64,000 nt of DNA from Streptomyces sp. GESEQ-35 (GCF_017948485.1 NZ_JAFFSX010000020.1:62001-126000), one strand, 5' to 3'; positions 8,311 through 17,089 are shown, numbered from the stretch's first letter. Translations and numbers: made by a program. The notes: generated by a model from the letters alone, not told the origin.

Positions 8311-9327
8311 ATGCGCGGCGCAATGATCCACGCCCCCGGCGACATCCGCTTCGAAACCCTGGAGGATCCGAAGATCCTCCACCCGACCGACGCGATCATC
8401 CGTACGGCCGTCACCTGCGTGTGCGGCTCCGACCTGTGGCCCTACCGCGGCCTGGAACCGACGGATGAGCCACATCCGATGGGGCACGAGTACGTCGGCT
8501 TCGTGGAGGAGGTCGGCTCCGCGGTCACGTCGGTCAAGCGGGGCCAGTTCGTCATCGGCTCCTTCGCCACCTCCGACAACACCTGCCCGAACTGCCGAAA
8601 CGGCTTCCAGTCCAACTGCCTGCACCGCGAGTTCATGAGCACCTGCCAGGCGGACTACGTGCGCATCCCCAACGCGCAGGGCACTCTGATCGCCACCGAC
8701 GAGATCCCTGATGAGCGGTTCTGGCCCGGGCTGCTGGCCGTCTCCGACGTCATGGGCACCGGCTGGTGGGCCGCCGACGCCGCCGAGGTGAAGCCCGGAT
8801 CCACAGCCGTCGTGGTCGGCGACGGCGCCGTCGGCCTTTGCGCGGTGATCGCCGCGAAGGAGATCGGCGCCGAGCGGATCATCGCGATGAGCCGCCACGA
8901 GCCCCGGCAGAAGCTGGCCCGCGAGTTCGGCGCGACCAACATCATCACCGAGCGCGGCAAGGAGGGAGTGGCCCGGATCAAGGAGCTGACCGGCGGCATC
9001 GGCGCCGACAGCGTCCTGGAGTGCGTCGGTACCGCCCAGGCCATGCAGCAGGCCCTGCACTCCGCCCGGCCCGGCGGGAACGTCGGCTTCGTCGGCGTCC
9101 CCCACGAGGTCGCCGTCGACGGCCAGGAGCTGTTCTTCTCCCACGTCGGCCTGCGCGGCGGTCCCGCCCCCGTACGCCGCTACCTGCCCGACCTGATCGA
9201 CCGCGTCCTGTCCGGCGCCATCGACCCGGGCAAGGTCTTCGACCTCACCCTCCCCCTGGACCAGGTCGCCGAGGGCTACAAGGCCATGGACGAGCGCCGC
9301 GCCATCAAGGCCCTCCTCACGCCCTGA
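8311..9327 (+). CDS. Zinc-dependent alcohol dehydrogenase, MDR family
   Basis: 338 residues. It begins MRGAMIHAPGDIRFETLEDP and has the catalytic zinc site (CVCGSDLWPYRG; GHEYVGFVEEVG), a structural zinc loop (TCPNCRNGFQSNCLHR) and a Rossmann fold (VVVGDGAVGLCAVIAAKEIGA). It oxidises an alcohol or reduces an aldehyde or ketone with NAD(P). ATG 8311 follows an AAGGA site. It faces away from the XRE regulator across a perfect palindrome, so it is probably the main target. An SDR stub, cupin and aldo/keto reductase follow on the same strand. Confidence 0.88.
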   Translation: MRGAMIHAPGDIRFETLEDPKILHPTDAIIRTAVTCVCGSDLWPYRGLEPTDEPHPMGHEYVGFVEEVGSAVTSVKRGQFVIGSFATSDNTCPNCRNGFQSNCLHREFMSTCQADYVRIPNAQGTLIATDEIPDERFWPGLLAVSDVMGTGWWAADAAEVKPGSTAVVVGDGAVGLCAVIAAKEIGAERIIAMSRHEPRQKLAREFGATNIITERGKEGVARIKELTGGIGADSVLECVGTAQAMQQALHSARPGGNVGFVGVPHEVAVDGQELFFSHVGLRGGPAPVRRYLPDLIDRVLSGAIDPGKVFDLTLPLDQVAEGYKAMDERRAIKALLTP

Positions 9328-9398
9328 CCCAGCCCTCACCGCACACGGGACCGGCACCACACCGCGCGCCCCCGGTGCGCTCCCGCGAAAGACTCGTC

Positions 9399-9551
9399 AT
9401 GACCACATTCGCTCTCATCGGGGCCGGCCCAGGCCTGGGTCTGGCCACCGCCCGCCGCTTCGGGAAGGCGGGGCACAGCGTCGCGCTCATCGCGCGCAAC
9501 CCCGGCCGTCTCGACCAGCTCAAGAAGATCACCGACGAGCACGGCGCCTGA
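9399..9551 (+). pseudogene. N-terminal stub of a short-chain dehydrogenase
   Basis: Fifty residues consisting only of the NAD(P)-binding start: MTTFALIGAGPGLGLATARR through SVALIARNPGRLDQLKKI, then a stop. Family members are about 230 residues long, and the active-site YxxxK region is absent from the downstream DNA. An internal deletion joined the first betaalphabeta unit to the region before the cupin gene. Confidence 0.8.
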
Positions 9552-9590
9552 CACGGACACGGCCCTCCCCGATACCGCCAAGGAACTGCA

Positions 9591-10001
9591 ATGGAACACA
9601 TCACCGAGACCCCCACGATCAAGGCCCCGGCCGAACGCTTCACCGGCGACGTCTACCTCAACATGATCGACGTACCCACCGAACCCGCCCGCCTCGCCTC
9701 CGCCCTGGTCCGCTTCACCCCCGGCGCACGCACCAACTGGCACTCCCACGCCAACGGCCAGACCCTCTACATCACCGACGGCGTGGGCCTGGTCGGCACC
9801 CGCGACGGCAACGTCGTACGCGTCGGCACCGGCCAGACCATCAAGTGCCCGACCGGTGAGGAGCATTGGCACGGAGCCACCGACACCACCCTCATGGCAC
9901 ACATCGCCATGGTCGTCGGCGACGGTACCGGTGACGGCACCACTTGGCTCGAACCCGTCACCGACGCGCAGTACGCCAACGCCCTGAACAACAACAGCTG
10001 A
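9591..10001 (+). CDS. Cupin-domain protein
   Basis: 136 residues with one cupin barrel. Motif 1 is WHSHANGQTLYITDGVGLVG, with the metal-binding histidines and glutamine in place of the usual glutamate, and motif 2 is CPTGEEHWHGATDTT. It resembles the small (R)-mandelonitrile lyase-like or carboxymuconolactone-associated cupins often found with SDR and AKR genes in stress-type operons. It follows the truncated SDR and precedes the aldo/keto reductase. Metal binding is likely; activity is not predictable. Confidence 0.85.
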   Translation: MEHITETPTIKAPAERFTGDVYLNMIDVPTEPARLASALVRFTPGARTNWHSHANGQTLYITDGVGLVGTRDGNVVRVGTGQTIKCPTGEEHWHGATDTTLMAHIAMVVGDGTGDGTTWLEPVTDAQYANALNNNS

Positions 10002-10116
10002 CACCCAACACCTGCCCGATCCTGAACGACAGCGAGTCCGCATCCGCCGACCGCGCCCAAATCCACCGAACGCCGCCTGAGCCGTCTCTCCCCGTCCCGC
10101 GCAAAGGAGTTCCACG

Positions 10117-11103
10117 ATGCACACGCGCACCCTCGGCCAGGGTCTTCAGGTCTCGGCGATCGGCCTGGGCTGCATGGGCATGTCCCAGAGCTACGGCCCC
10201 AATCCCGGAGACCGCGGCGACATGATCGGCGTGCTCCGCGCCGCCGTCGATCGCGGCATCACCTTCTTCGACACCGCCGAGGTCTACGGCCCCTACGCCA
10301 ATGAGGAACTGGTGGGCGAGGCGCTGGCTCCCGTACGCGACCAGGTTGTGATCGCGACCAAGTTCGGCTGGCGCATCGAGAACGGTACGTCGGTCGGCCT
10401 CGACAGCCGTCCCGAACAGATCAGACGCGTCGCGGACGCCTCACTGCGCCGCCTGCGCACGGACACGATCGACCTCTTCTACCAGCACCGGGTCGATCCG
10501 GACGTGCCGATCGAGGATGTCGCGGGCGCGGTCGCGGAGCTCGTGAGGGCAGGCAAGGTACGGCACTTCGGCCTCTCCGAGGCGGGCGCGGCGACGATCC
10601 GCAGGGCGCACGCCGTGCACCCCGTCAGCGCCGTCCAGAGCGAGTACTCCCTGTGGACTCGCGACCCCGAGCCCGAGGTGCTGCCCACACTCACCGAACT
10701 CGGCATCGGATTCGTGCCGTTCAGCCCGCTCGGCAAGGGCTTCCTCACCGGCACCGTCGACACCACGACCGCGTTCGCCAAGGGTGACATCCGTACGACC
10801 ATCCCGCGGTTCGACGAGGACAACCTCGCCGCAAACCGGGCCCTGGTGGACCACGTCGCCGCGCTCGCCCATACCCGCGGCGCCACCCCGGGGCAGGTCG
10901 CCCTGGCCTGGCTGCTCGCCCAGCAGCCCTGGATCGCGCCGATCCCCGGGACCCGCCGGGTCGAGCGCCTGACGGAGAACGCGGGCGCCGCGCAGGTCGC
11001 CCTGTCCGCCGACGACATCGCGGACCTCGACGCCACAGCGGCCCGCATCGGCGTGCACGGCAACCGCTACAACGAGATGCACATGGGCCTAGTGGGCAAG
11101 TGA
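10117..11103 (+). CDS. Aldo/keto reductase
   Basis: 328 residues, complete. The catalytic tetrad is visible: Asp and Tyr in DTAEVYGPYANEEL, Lys in VIATKFGW, His in YQHRVDPDVPIEDV. The NADPH-binding C-terminus is IPGTRRVERLTENAGAA. It reduces aldehydes or ketones with NADPH. An AAAGGAG site precedes the ATG. It is the last gene of the oxidoreductase run beginning at 8311 and is related to the AKR at 27173 on the other strand, which is likewise controlled by an XRE/MmyB regulator. Confidence 0.9.
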   Translation: MHTRTLGQGLQVSAIGLGCMGMSQSYGPNPGDRGDMIGVLRAAVDRGITFFDTAEVYGPYANEELVGEALAPVRDQVVIATKFGWRIENGTSVGLDSRPEQIRRVADASLRRLRTDTIDLFYQHRVDPDVPIEDVAGAVAELVRAGKVRHFGLSEAGAATIRRAHAVHPVSAVQSEYSLWTRDPEPEVLPTLTELGIGFVPFSPLGKGFLTGTVDTTTAFAKGDIRTTIPRFDEDNLAANRALVDHVAALAHTRGATPGQVALAWLLAQQPWIAPIPGTRRVERLTENAGAAQVALSADDIADLDATAARIGVHGNRYNEMHMGLVGK

Positions 11104-11196
11104 GACGACCGCCTCCACTCGAACATTCCGCGCGGGCCCCTGAGACCGAGAAGCGCAAAACCAGTGTTCAGAGGCGTGTCTGATGACGCGACCGAC

Positions 11197-11225
11197 GAGA
11201 CCCTACAGCCAAGCTGTAGGGTCTC
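11197..11225. terminator. Perfect 12-bp inverted repeat after the aldo/keto reductase
   Basis: GAGACCCTACAG and its exact complement with a 5-base loop, followed at once by a second small inverted repeat (ATTTCG-N5-CGAAAT, 11228-11244). It may be a terminator for the AKR gene or an operator for the deacetylase gene. The stem starts 93 bp past the stop codon, so an operator is not excluded. The rest of 11104-11500 shows nothing. Confidence 0.5.
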
Positions 11226-11500
11226 AAATTTCGTGTCCCGAAATCGACGCAGCGCTGATACGTGCAGGTCACACCTGTACCTCGTTCCCCTTGAAACGCC
11301 GAACGCCTGCAAGATCAAGCGGCCGCGCCGGGAACAGCCGGTAAGGCCTGCACGGTTGCATCGACCGAGGGACCGGCGCCGCACGGGCGGGGAACACGGA
11401 GACCGCAAGGTCGTCCGCCCCACCAGGATCCGGGCCCCAAGGTCGCGGTACGCCCGCCGCGCACTCGGACCAAGACATATTTCTGCAGGAGGACTGTTTC

Positions 11501-12334
11501 ATGACTGACCGGCCCTTGACGCTCATGGCAGTACACGCCCACCCCGACGACGAGGCCACCGGAACCGGAGGGGTCCTCGCGCGGTACGCGGCGGAAGGCA
11601 TCCGCACGGTTCTCGTGACGTGTACCGACGGCGGTTGCGGTGACGGACCGGGGGGTGTCAAGCCGGGCGATCCCGGGCACGATCCGGCGGCCGTCGCCTT
11701 GATGCGCCGTCAAGAACTCGAGGCGAGCTGCGAGGTCCTGAAGGTCAGCGATCTGGAGATGCTGGACTATGCCGACTCCGGGATGATGGGCTGGCCGAGC
11801 AACGACGCCCCCGGGTCCTTCTGGCAGACCCCCGTGGAGGAAGGCGCCGCCCGGCTTGCGGAACTCATGCGGCACTACCGACCCGATGTGGTCGTCACCT
11901 ACGACGAGAACGGCTTCTACGGCCACCCCGACCACATCCAGGCCCACCGCATCACCATGGCGGCGCTGGAGATGACCGAGCTGACACCGAAGGTTTACTG
12001 GACGACGATGCCCCGCTCGGGGATGCAGCGGTTCGGCGAGATCATGCGCGAGTTTCATCCGGACATGCCGGAGCCGGATCCTGCCGAGGCCGCCGCGATG
12101 GCCGAGATCGGCCTCCCCGACGATGAGATCACCACGTGGGTGGACACCACCGCATTCAGCGGTCAGAAGTTCGATGCGCTGGCCGCACACGCCAGTCAGG
12201 GCGAGAACATCTTCTTCCTCAAGATGGGCAAGGAGAGGTTCGGCGAGTTGATGGGCATGGAGACCTTCGTACGTGTCAAGGACGCCACCGGCACGGCCGC
12301 ACCCGAGAACGATCTCTTCGCCGGACTGCGCTGA
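11501..12334 (+). CDS. PIG-L family deacetylase (Mca/MshB-like)
   Basis: 277 residues. The zinc site is shown by AVHAHPDDEATGTGG (HPDDE) near residue 13 and by GFYGHPDHIQAHRIT near residue 147. Length and the ending fit actinobacterial LmbE-type N-deacetylases, including mycothiol conjugate amidase Mca. Such enzymes remove N-acyl groups from GlcNAc-like substrates or cleave mycothiol conjugates in the cytosol. An AGGAGG ribosome site precedes the ATG. With no mycothiol genes next to it, Mca-like detoxification is only a possibility. Confidence 0.85.
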   Translation: MTDRPLTLMAVHAHPDDEATGTGGVLARYAAEGIRTVLVTCTDGGCGDGPGGVKPGDPGHDPAAVALMRRQELEASCEVLKVSDLEMLDYADSGMMGWPSNDAPGSFWQTPVEEGAARLAELMRHYRPDVVVTYDENGFYGHPDHIQAHRITMAALEMTELTPKVYWTTMPRSGMQRFGEIMREFHPDMPEPDPAEAAAMAEIGLPDDEITTWVDTTAFSGQKFDALAAHASQGENIFFLKMGKERFGELMGMETFVRVKDATGTAAPENDLFAGLR

Positions 12335-12669
12335 TCCGCCCGTCAGACCGGGGCCCGCCGAGGAAGCCATACGAAGCTGAGGCTCCGAGGACCGACACGC
12401 CCTGAGGAAGTCGGCCCTCGGGGCAGCAGCTCGGGTTGCGTTCGAGACGGTGCCCCAGTCCGGCGTTTCGCGTCCTATCGTGGGCAGCGGGCACGGGGTG
12501 GGTCTGGCGGGGCGCAGGCTGAGCCTCACGCCGGTGACGCACCGCCGTCCCTGGCGCACGCGCTCCGGTCATGGATTTCGACGCCGTCCCAGCTCCCCCA
12601 CAGGTCGAAGTAGACGATCGCGTCGAGGATTGAGTAACGGAACGGGTTGGCTGCACCCTCCAGGCCCGA
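12335..12669. other. Intergenic region with a possible gene fragment on the minus strand
   Basis: No complete gene. On the minus strand 12526-12669 reads as a protein-like tail (NPFRYSILDAIVYFDLWGSW, then DGVEIHD) with a stop at 12526 but without a start. It may be the end of a lost gene. I do not recognise it. Confidence 0.25.
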
Positions 12670-12873
12670 TCAGCTGTCGTGGTGCCCGTTGTCGTGGTGA
12701 CCGCTGTCGTGGAAGCCATCCGGGCCACCACCGTCAGACACACCTCCCTGTGAAACCGCAGGGGTCCTGTGCGAGTCCCAGGGCATGGGAGCGGCCAAGG
12801 CACCTGGGCCGAGGACGCTGCAGGCTGCTGTGACCAGGAATACGGCGGCAACTGAACGCTTGCGCGAACGCAT
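12670..12873 (-). CDS. Small secreted hydrophilic protein
   Basis: 67 residues. The signal peptide (MRSRKRSVAAVFLVTAACSVLG...GALAAP) leads to a short mature peptide of about 38 residues rich in Gly, His, Asp and Ser, ending in a GFHDSGHHDNGHHDS repeat. The His/Asp tail could bind metal ions. An AAGGAG site precedes ATG 12873. Streptomyces genomes carry many such peptides; the function is unknown. The downstream DNA encodes no partner. Confidence 0.6.
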   Translation of the reverse strand: MRSRKRSVAAVFLVTAACSVLGPGALAAPMPWDSHRTPAVSQGGVSDGGGPDGFHDSGHHDNGHHDS

Positions 12874-13254
12874 CTGCTCTCCTTCGTGGACTGGATGAAT
12901 GACAAGCCGCGTGAGATCGGCGGTGGTAACGCGGGTCGACGGTGGTCTCCGTCGACGTGTGAGGGCGGCTGACGGTACAAGCGGGCACGACGGGCAGCGA
13001 CAGCGAGGTGGCAGCCGCGATCCAGATGCCATCAGGGCCCAACCGGCCGGCTTCGCCCGGCCCTTGGCGGGGCCGAGAAGGCTGGTGCTCCCTCGGTGTC
13101 GCGGTCCCGTTGTCCCTACGGTGTGGCGTGAACGTGGGCAGGAACCTTGCGTAAACCTTGCTTCCCTGGTCAGCGCGGGTCGGGTCGTGAAGCTCGCGGG
13201 GCGGCGCCCCGGTGCGCGGATGGTGCAGAGCGACGGCGGGGGAAGGGCCTGACG

Positions 13255-13413
13255 GAGTTCCCGCTGTTGGGCACGGCCGAGATACGGGGCGCGGACGGCA
13301 CCCACGCAGGTCCGCAGCTGTGGCGCGATCCGGGCGGCTACCTGCTGGACGTGCCGACCGGCCAAAGAGATGTGCACCGGTTCCGTGTCGACGAACATGC
13401 AATTCCCAACCGG
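13255..13413 (+). pseudogene. Possible fragment of a SARP/BTAD-type regulator
   Basis: The frame reads EFPLLGTAEIRGADGTHAGP then WRDPGGYLLDVPTGQRDVHRF. The PGGYLLDV...DVHRF pattern is typical of the junction between the winged helix and the BTAD domain of AfsR/SARP regulators. Only about 50 residues are present, with no start or C-terminus, immediately upstream of the ArsR promoter. Family assignment is tentative. The rest of 12874-13254 shows no gene. Confidence 0.3.
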
Positions 13414-13414
13414 C

Positions 13415-13442
13415 TTGACGTATTCCGATATGGGAATACGAT
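13415..13442 (+). promoter_or_regulatory. Promoter and operator of the ArsR operon, probably leaderless
   Basis: TTGACG (13415-13420), a 16-bp spacer, then TACGAT (13437-13442). The spacer holds the inverted repeat GTATTCC-N6-GGAATAC (13420-13439), an expected ArsR-type operator. Transcription would begin about 7 bases after the -10, at or near the ATG at 13450, so the mRNA is probably leaderless. Confidence 0.7.
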
Positions 13443-13449
13443 GGCTGTC

Positions 13450-13791
13450 ATGGCACGAGCAGCGACGACGTCGGACGTCTTCAACGCGATCGCCGAGCCG
13501 CAGCGCCGGGACATCCTGGCGTTGCTGCGGGCGGGTGAGCGGCCGGTGACCGACCTGGCCCAGGAGCTGGGGATGAGTCAGCCGGGGGCGTCCAAGCACC
13601 TGCGGGTGCTCCGGGAGGTGGGGCTGGTGCGGGTCCGCGGGGCGGGCAAGCAGCGCCTCTACGGCCTGGACGCCCGAGGGCTGCGGCCGGTCCACGAGTG
13701 GGTCGGCGGATTCGAGCGGTTCTGGAACGAGAGTTTCGACCGGCTGGACACCTACGTGCAGGACCTCAAGCAGACACGCCAGGAGGAGTGA
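13450..13791 (+). CDS. ArsR-family transcriptional regulator
   Basis: 113 residues with the winged HTH (VFNAIAEPQRRDILALLRAG, then VTDLAQELGMSQPGASKHLR). No metal-binding cysteine pair is seen, so it belongs to the non-metal ArsR group that accompanies SRPBCC proteins. ATG 13450 is preferred over ATG 13441 because the -10 box overlaps 13441. It is followed after 3 bp by an AHSA1-type protein, a stable pairing in actinobacteria. It probably represses this operon through the repeat inside its own promoter. Confidence 0.88.
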   Translation: MARAATTSDVFNAIAEPQRRDILALLRAGERPVTDLAQELGMSQPGASKHLRVLREVGLVRVRGAGKQRLYGLDARGLRPVHEWVGGFERFWNESFDRLDTYVQDLKQTRQEE

Positions 13792-13794
13792 CCG

Positions 13795-14301
13795 ATGGCA
13801 GGGGCAAGGCGAGAAACGCGGGCGGAGCCGGCGACGGCCGACCGGGAGATCGTGATCTCCCGGGTCATCGACGCCCCGCGGGAGCTGGTGTTCGAGGCGT
13901 TCACCGAGGTCCGGCACCTGTCGCGGTGGTGGGGTCCGGAGGGGTTCACCACCACCACGCGGTCCTTCGAGTTCCGCGTCGGCAGGGAGTGGGACTTCGT
14001 GATGCACGGACCGGACGGGACGGACTACCAGGAGTGGATCTCCTGGACCGAGATCACCCCACCGGAGCGGATCGCGCTGCTGCACGGTGAGTCCCGCGAC
14101 GACCCGAACGCCTTCGAGTCGGTCCTGACCTTCGCGCCGGACGGCGCGGCGACCCGGATCGTGATGCGCACGGTGTTCCTCACCAAGGAACAGCGCGACG
14201 AGGCGGTCGAGAAGTACCACGCGATCGAGGGCGGCCAGCAGACCCTGAGCAACCTGGCGGCCTACGTCACCGACCTCGCGCAGAAGGGGGCGAAGGGCTG
14301 A
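13795..14301 (+). CDS. SRPBCC (AHSA1/START-like) domain protein
   Basis: 168 residues. VISRVIDAPRELVFEAFTEV, LSRWWGPEGFTTTTRSFEFR and the C-terminal helix FLTKEQRDEAVEKYHAIEGG are diagnostic of AHSA1-family proteins. The fold makes a hydrophobic cavity that can bind a small ligand. Its stop overlaps the ATG of the next gene by one base. With the ArsR gene it forms a regulator-plus-ligand-binding pair; the physiological ligand is unknown. Confidence 0.88.
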   Translation: MAGARRETRAEPATADREIVISRVIDAPRELVFEAFTEVRHLSRWWGPEGFTTTTRSFEFRVGREWDFVMHGPDGTDYQEWISWTEITPPERIALLHGESRDDPNAFESVLTFAPDGAATRIVMRTVFLTKEQRDEAVEKYHAIEGGQQTLSNLAAYVTDLAQKGAKG

Positions 14302-14975
14302 TGGCCGGGAAGGTGTTCTTCAGCGTGTCGATGTCGCTGGACGGCTTCGTCGCGCCCGAGTCCGTGCCCGTTGAAGACGAGCTCTTCGCGCCCGAGAAGC
14401 AGGACGACCCGGACGTCCAGCGCTGGATGGCGCAGTGGATGGAACTGCATCAGTGGATCTTCCCGCTGCGGTTCTTCCGGGAGAACCTGAAGCTGGGCGA
14501 GGGCGGCGAGGAGGGCCGCGACAACGACATCGCGCGGGAGACGTTCGAGCGCACCGGTGCGAGCGTCATGGGCAAGCGCATGTTCGACCTCGGCGAGCAG
14601 TCATGGCCGGAGGAGGCACCCTTCCACACCCCGGTCTTCGTCGTGACCCACACCAAGCGTGACCCGTGGGAGCGGCCCGGCGGCACCACGTTCCACTTCG
14701 TCAACGACGGCATCGAGCACGCCCTCGACCAGGCCCGCGACGCCGCCGGCGACCGCGACGTCCGCATCGCCGGCGGCGGCGCGACGATCCTGGAGCACCT
14801 GAACGCCGGCCTGGTCGACGAGTTCTCGATCACGCTGTCACCGGTGCTTTTCGGCACCGGCACCCGCCTGTTCGAGGGCGTGGACGCGTCCAGGGTCGCG
14901 CTGGAGCCGGTCCGTTCGGAGCCGTCGTCGCGGGTGACGCACCTGACCTACGCCGTGCACCCACGGAGCCGATGA
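14301..14975 (+). CDS. Dihydrofolate-reductase-like (RibD C-terminal) protein
   Basis: 224 residues. It starts MAGKVFFSVSMSLDGFVAPE and has GASVMGKRMFDLGEQSW, VRIAGGGATILEHLNAGLVD and FSITLSPVLFGTGTRLFEGV, all typical of the DHFR-like RibD C-terminal family. An extra acidic segment of about 40 residues (EKQDDPDVQRWMAQWMELHQ) is common in this subgroup. It probably binds NADPH. It is the last gene of the ArsR operon. Two other proteins of this family occur in the window, at 32633 and 48286. Confidence 0.87.
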   Translation: MAGKVFFSVSMSLDGFVAPESVPVEDELFAPEKQDDPDVQRWMAQWMELHQWIFPLRFFRENLKLGEGGEEGRDNDIARETFERTGASVMGKRMFDLGEQSWPEEAPFHTPVFVVTHTKRDPWERPGGTTFHFVNDGIEHALDQARDAAGDRDVRIAGGGATILEHLNAGLVDEFSITLSPVLFGTGTRLFEGVDASRVALEPVRSEPSSRVTHLTYAVHPRSR

Positions 14976-14984
14976 TCCCGGGCA

Positions 14985-15303
14985 GCGGTACGGCGCGGAC
15001 GGTATTGATCCAGTCCAACAGGTCAGCGCCGGTCCGCTGGCTGTGAGCATCTGGGCGAACCGCCGTAGGAGGCCATGGGTTTGCTCCCGCTCCGGACAGG
15101 CGTCGAGCACCGTCTTGAGCTGGCGATTCTCGTCCGGGCCACTGCAAGCGGCTGCGGGCCCAGTCTCGAGGGCTGCTGCAAGGCACCGAGCGACCCTGGC
15201 TGGCGCGGCGAGCGATGGCACGAAGCCCCATCCCCTCGCTCAACAGGCCCTGGATGAGGGCATGATGGGCGCGCATCCGCTCCGCCCGCCTCCCGCCAGG
15301 CAA
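14985..15303 (-). pseudogene. ISL3-family transposase remnant
   Basis: Pieces in two frames match the ISL3 C-terminal half: MRAHHALIQGLLSEGMGLRA (IARR), LLRRFAQMLTASG, then DLLDWINTVRAVPLPGI. Frameshifts separate them and the C-terminal catalytic end is missing. It is an inactive fragment between the ArsR operon and the membrane protein at 15545. The stretch 15304-15544 shows nothing further. Confidence 0.6.
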
Positions 15304-15544
15304 AGCGAGTGAGTGCCGCTCAACGCCGGAGGCCGCGTCGGAGTCTTCCCCGGCGGCCGCCTGGTCCGGCTGCGGTGCGCTGGAGCGCAGACAGTCACGG
15401 TGCGCCGCGACTCACAAAGTTGCCTGGAACTGGCCCGCTTGGTGCTGATGGCCGAGCGCGGAAGTGCTGCGCGGTGGCTCACCAAGGTGGCTGGAGGCAT
15501 GAGGATTTCCGCAACGCCGTTGGGTTGATGAGGCGCATGCAAGG

Positions 15545-17089
15545 ATGTCGTCCGTGACCGGATCGTCTTCCTCGCCTGTCGTCGAGGGTGCGCCTCGCAA
15601 CCACGGCCTGGGTCCCCGCGCCGCTGCCGTGCTTGTGTTCGGGTCCTCGGCCGCAGTCCTGGTGGTCGAGATCGTCGCTCTGCGGCTGCTGGCTCCCTAC
15701 CTCGGCCTCACCCTCGAGACCAGCACCATGGTGATCGGCATCGCCCTCACCGCGATCGCCATCGGCTCGTGGCTGGGTGGGCGCATCGCCGACCAGGTCA
15801 ATCCACGCCGGCTCATAGGCCCCTCGCTCGGGGTGTCAGGAGCGGTCGTCGCGCTCACCCCTGCCGTACTGCGCACGACTGCGGAGTGGGCACCAGCGAT
15901 GCTCCTGTTGATCGCATCGCTGACCATCCTCGTGCCGGGCGCGCTGCTCTCCGCGGTGACGCCGATCGTGACCAAGTTGCGTCTTACCAGCCTCGCCGAG
16001 ACCGGAACGGTTGTCGGCCGGCTGTCCGGCGTCGGCACCGTCGGCGCCATCGCCGGCACGGTCCTCACCGGTTTCGTCCTCGTGTCGCGGTTGCCGGTCA
16101 GCGGCATCCTGATCGGCCTCGGAACACTGCTGGTGGTCGGCTCGGCGCTGGTCGAGTGGCGAACGCGCGGGTGGAGCGGCACTCCTGCCCTGACACTCGT
16201 GGTCGTTGCCGGCGGCCTCGCCACCACGGTCGCGCCCGGTGGCTGCGACACGGAGACCAAGTACCACTGCGCACGGGTCGTCGCAGACCCCGACCGGGGC
16301 AGCGGCCGCACCCTCATTCTGGACGGCTTGCGGCACTCCTACGTCGATGTCGACGACCCGACCTTCCTCGAGTTCGAATATGTTCGCGCCATCGCGTCGG
16401 TCGTCGATGCCGCCTTTCCCAAAGGCGAGCCACTTGTTGCCCACCACTTGGGCGGCGGCGGGCTCACCCTTCCCCGCTACCTCGCGGCCACGCGGCCAGG
16501 GACGCGCAGCCTCGTGTCCGAGATCGACAGCGGGGTCGTACGCATCAACCGCGACCAACTCGGTCTGAGATCAGAAGCCGGTATAGACGTACGCACTGAG
16601 GACGGCAGGCTCGGCCTGCGGCGACTGGACGCCGACAGTCGTGACCTCGTCGTCGGCGACGCCTTCGGCGGCGTCAGCGTGCCGTGGCACCTCACGACGG
16701 TGGAATCGATGACTGACGTACGGCGGGTGCTCAACGAGGGCGGCCTGTACGTTGCCAACCTCATCGACCACGGTGGCATGGCCTTCGCACGAGCCGAAGC
16801 AGCCACCCTCAGCGAGACCTTCGAGTACGTCGCCCTCGTCGGCGATCCCGCCGATATCGGCCTCGACCCGACCGCCATCTCCGAGGGCGGCAATCTGGTG
16901 GTGCTCGCCTCCGACCGACCAGTCGACGTACGCGCGACCCAGGAACTGCTGGACACCCGGCAGGCCGGCTGGAAGATCGCCACCGGCGACGACCTCACCT
17001 CCTGGATCGGCGATGCCCGACTGCTCAGCGACGACTACGCACCCGTCGACCAACTCCTCCAGCCCTCCAGCACACGGAACGGCCAGTGA
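15545..17089 (+). CDS. Membrane protein with spermidine synthase-like domain
   Basis: 514 residues. Residues 25-210 hold about six to seven hydrophobic helices (VLVFGSSAAVLVVEIVALRL, ALTAIAIGSWLGGRIADQVN). From about 230 a class I methyltransferase-like fold follows (VAHHLGGGGLTLPRYLAATR, then SEIDSGVVRINRD), as in the fused MFS/spermidine synthase proteins of actinobacteria. Most such proteins lack the acidic residues needed for putrescine aminopropylation, so real polyamine synthesis is doubtful. The ATG at 15545 sits directly after AAGG; GTG 15554, three codons in, has better spacing. It is followed by the TetR regulon but has no shared operator. Confidence 0.8.
   Translation: MSSVTGSSSSPVVEGAPRNHGLGPRAAAVLVFGSSAAVLVVEIVALRLLAPYLGLTLETSTMVIGIALTAIAIGSWLGGRIADQVNPRRLIGPSLGVSGAVVALTPAVLRTTAEWAPAMLLLIASLTILVPGALLSAVTPIVTKLRLTSLAETGTVVGRLSGVGTVGAIAGTVLTGFVLVSRLPVSGILIGLGTLLVVGSALVEWRTRGWSGTPALTLVVVAGGLATTVAPGGCDTETKYHCARVVADPDRGSGRTLILDGLRHSYVDVDDPTFLEFEYVRAIASVVDAAFPKGEPLVAHHLGGGGLTLPRYLAATRPGTRSLVSEIDSGVVRINRDQLGLRSEAGIDVRTEDGRLGLRRLDADSRDLVVGDAFGGVSVPWHLTTVESMTDVRRVLNEGGLYVANLIDHGGMAFARAEAATLSETFEYVALVGDPADIGLDPTAISEGGNLVVLASDRPVDVRATQELLDTRQAGWKIATGDDLTSWIGDARLLSDDYAPVDQLLQPSSTRNGQ

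Noticed and set aside
5026..12334. A secondary-metabolite gene cluster around the FAD monooxygenase and oxidoreductases
   Set aside because: No polyketide synthase, peptide synthetase, terpene or other scaffold-forming gene is present, and the genes fall into separate regulator-plus-enzyme cassettes.
12670..14220. A 516-codon minus-strand frame covering the ArsR and SRPBCC genes
   Set aside because: Only its last 67 codons (from 12873) form a believable protein with signal peptide and ribosome site. The rest is antisense to clear genes.
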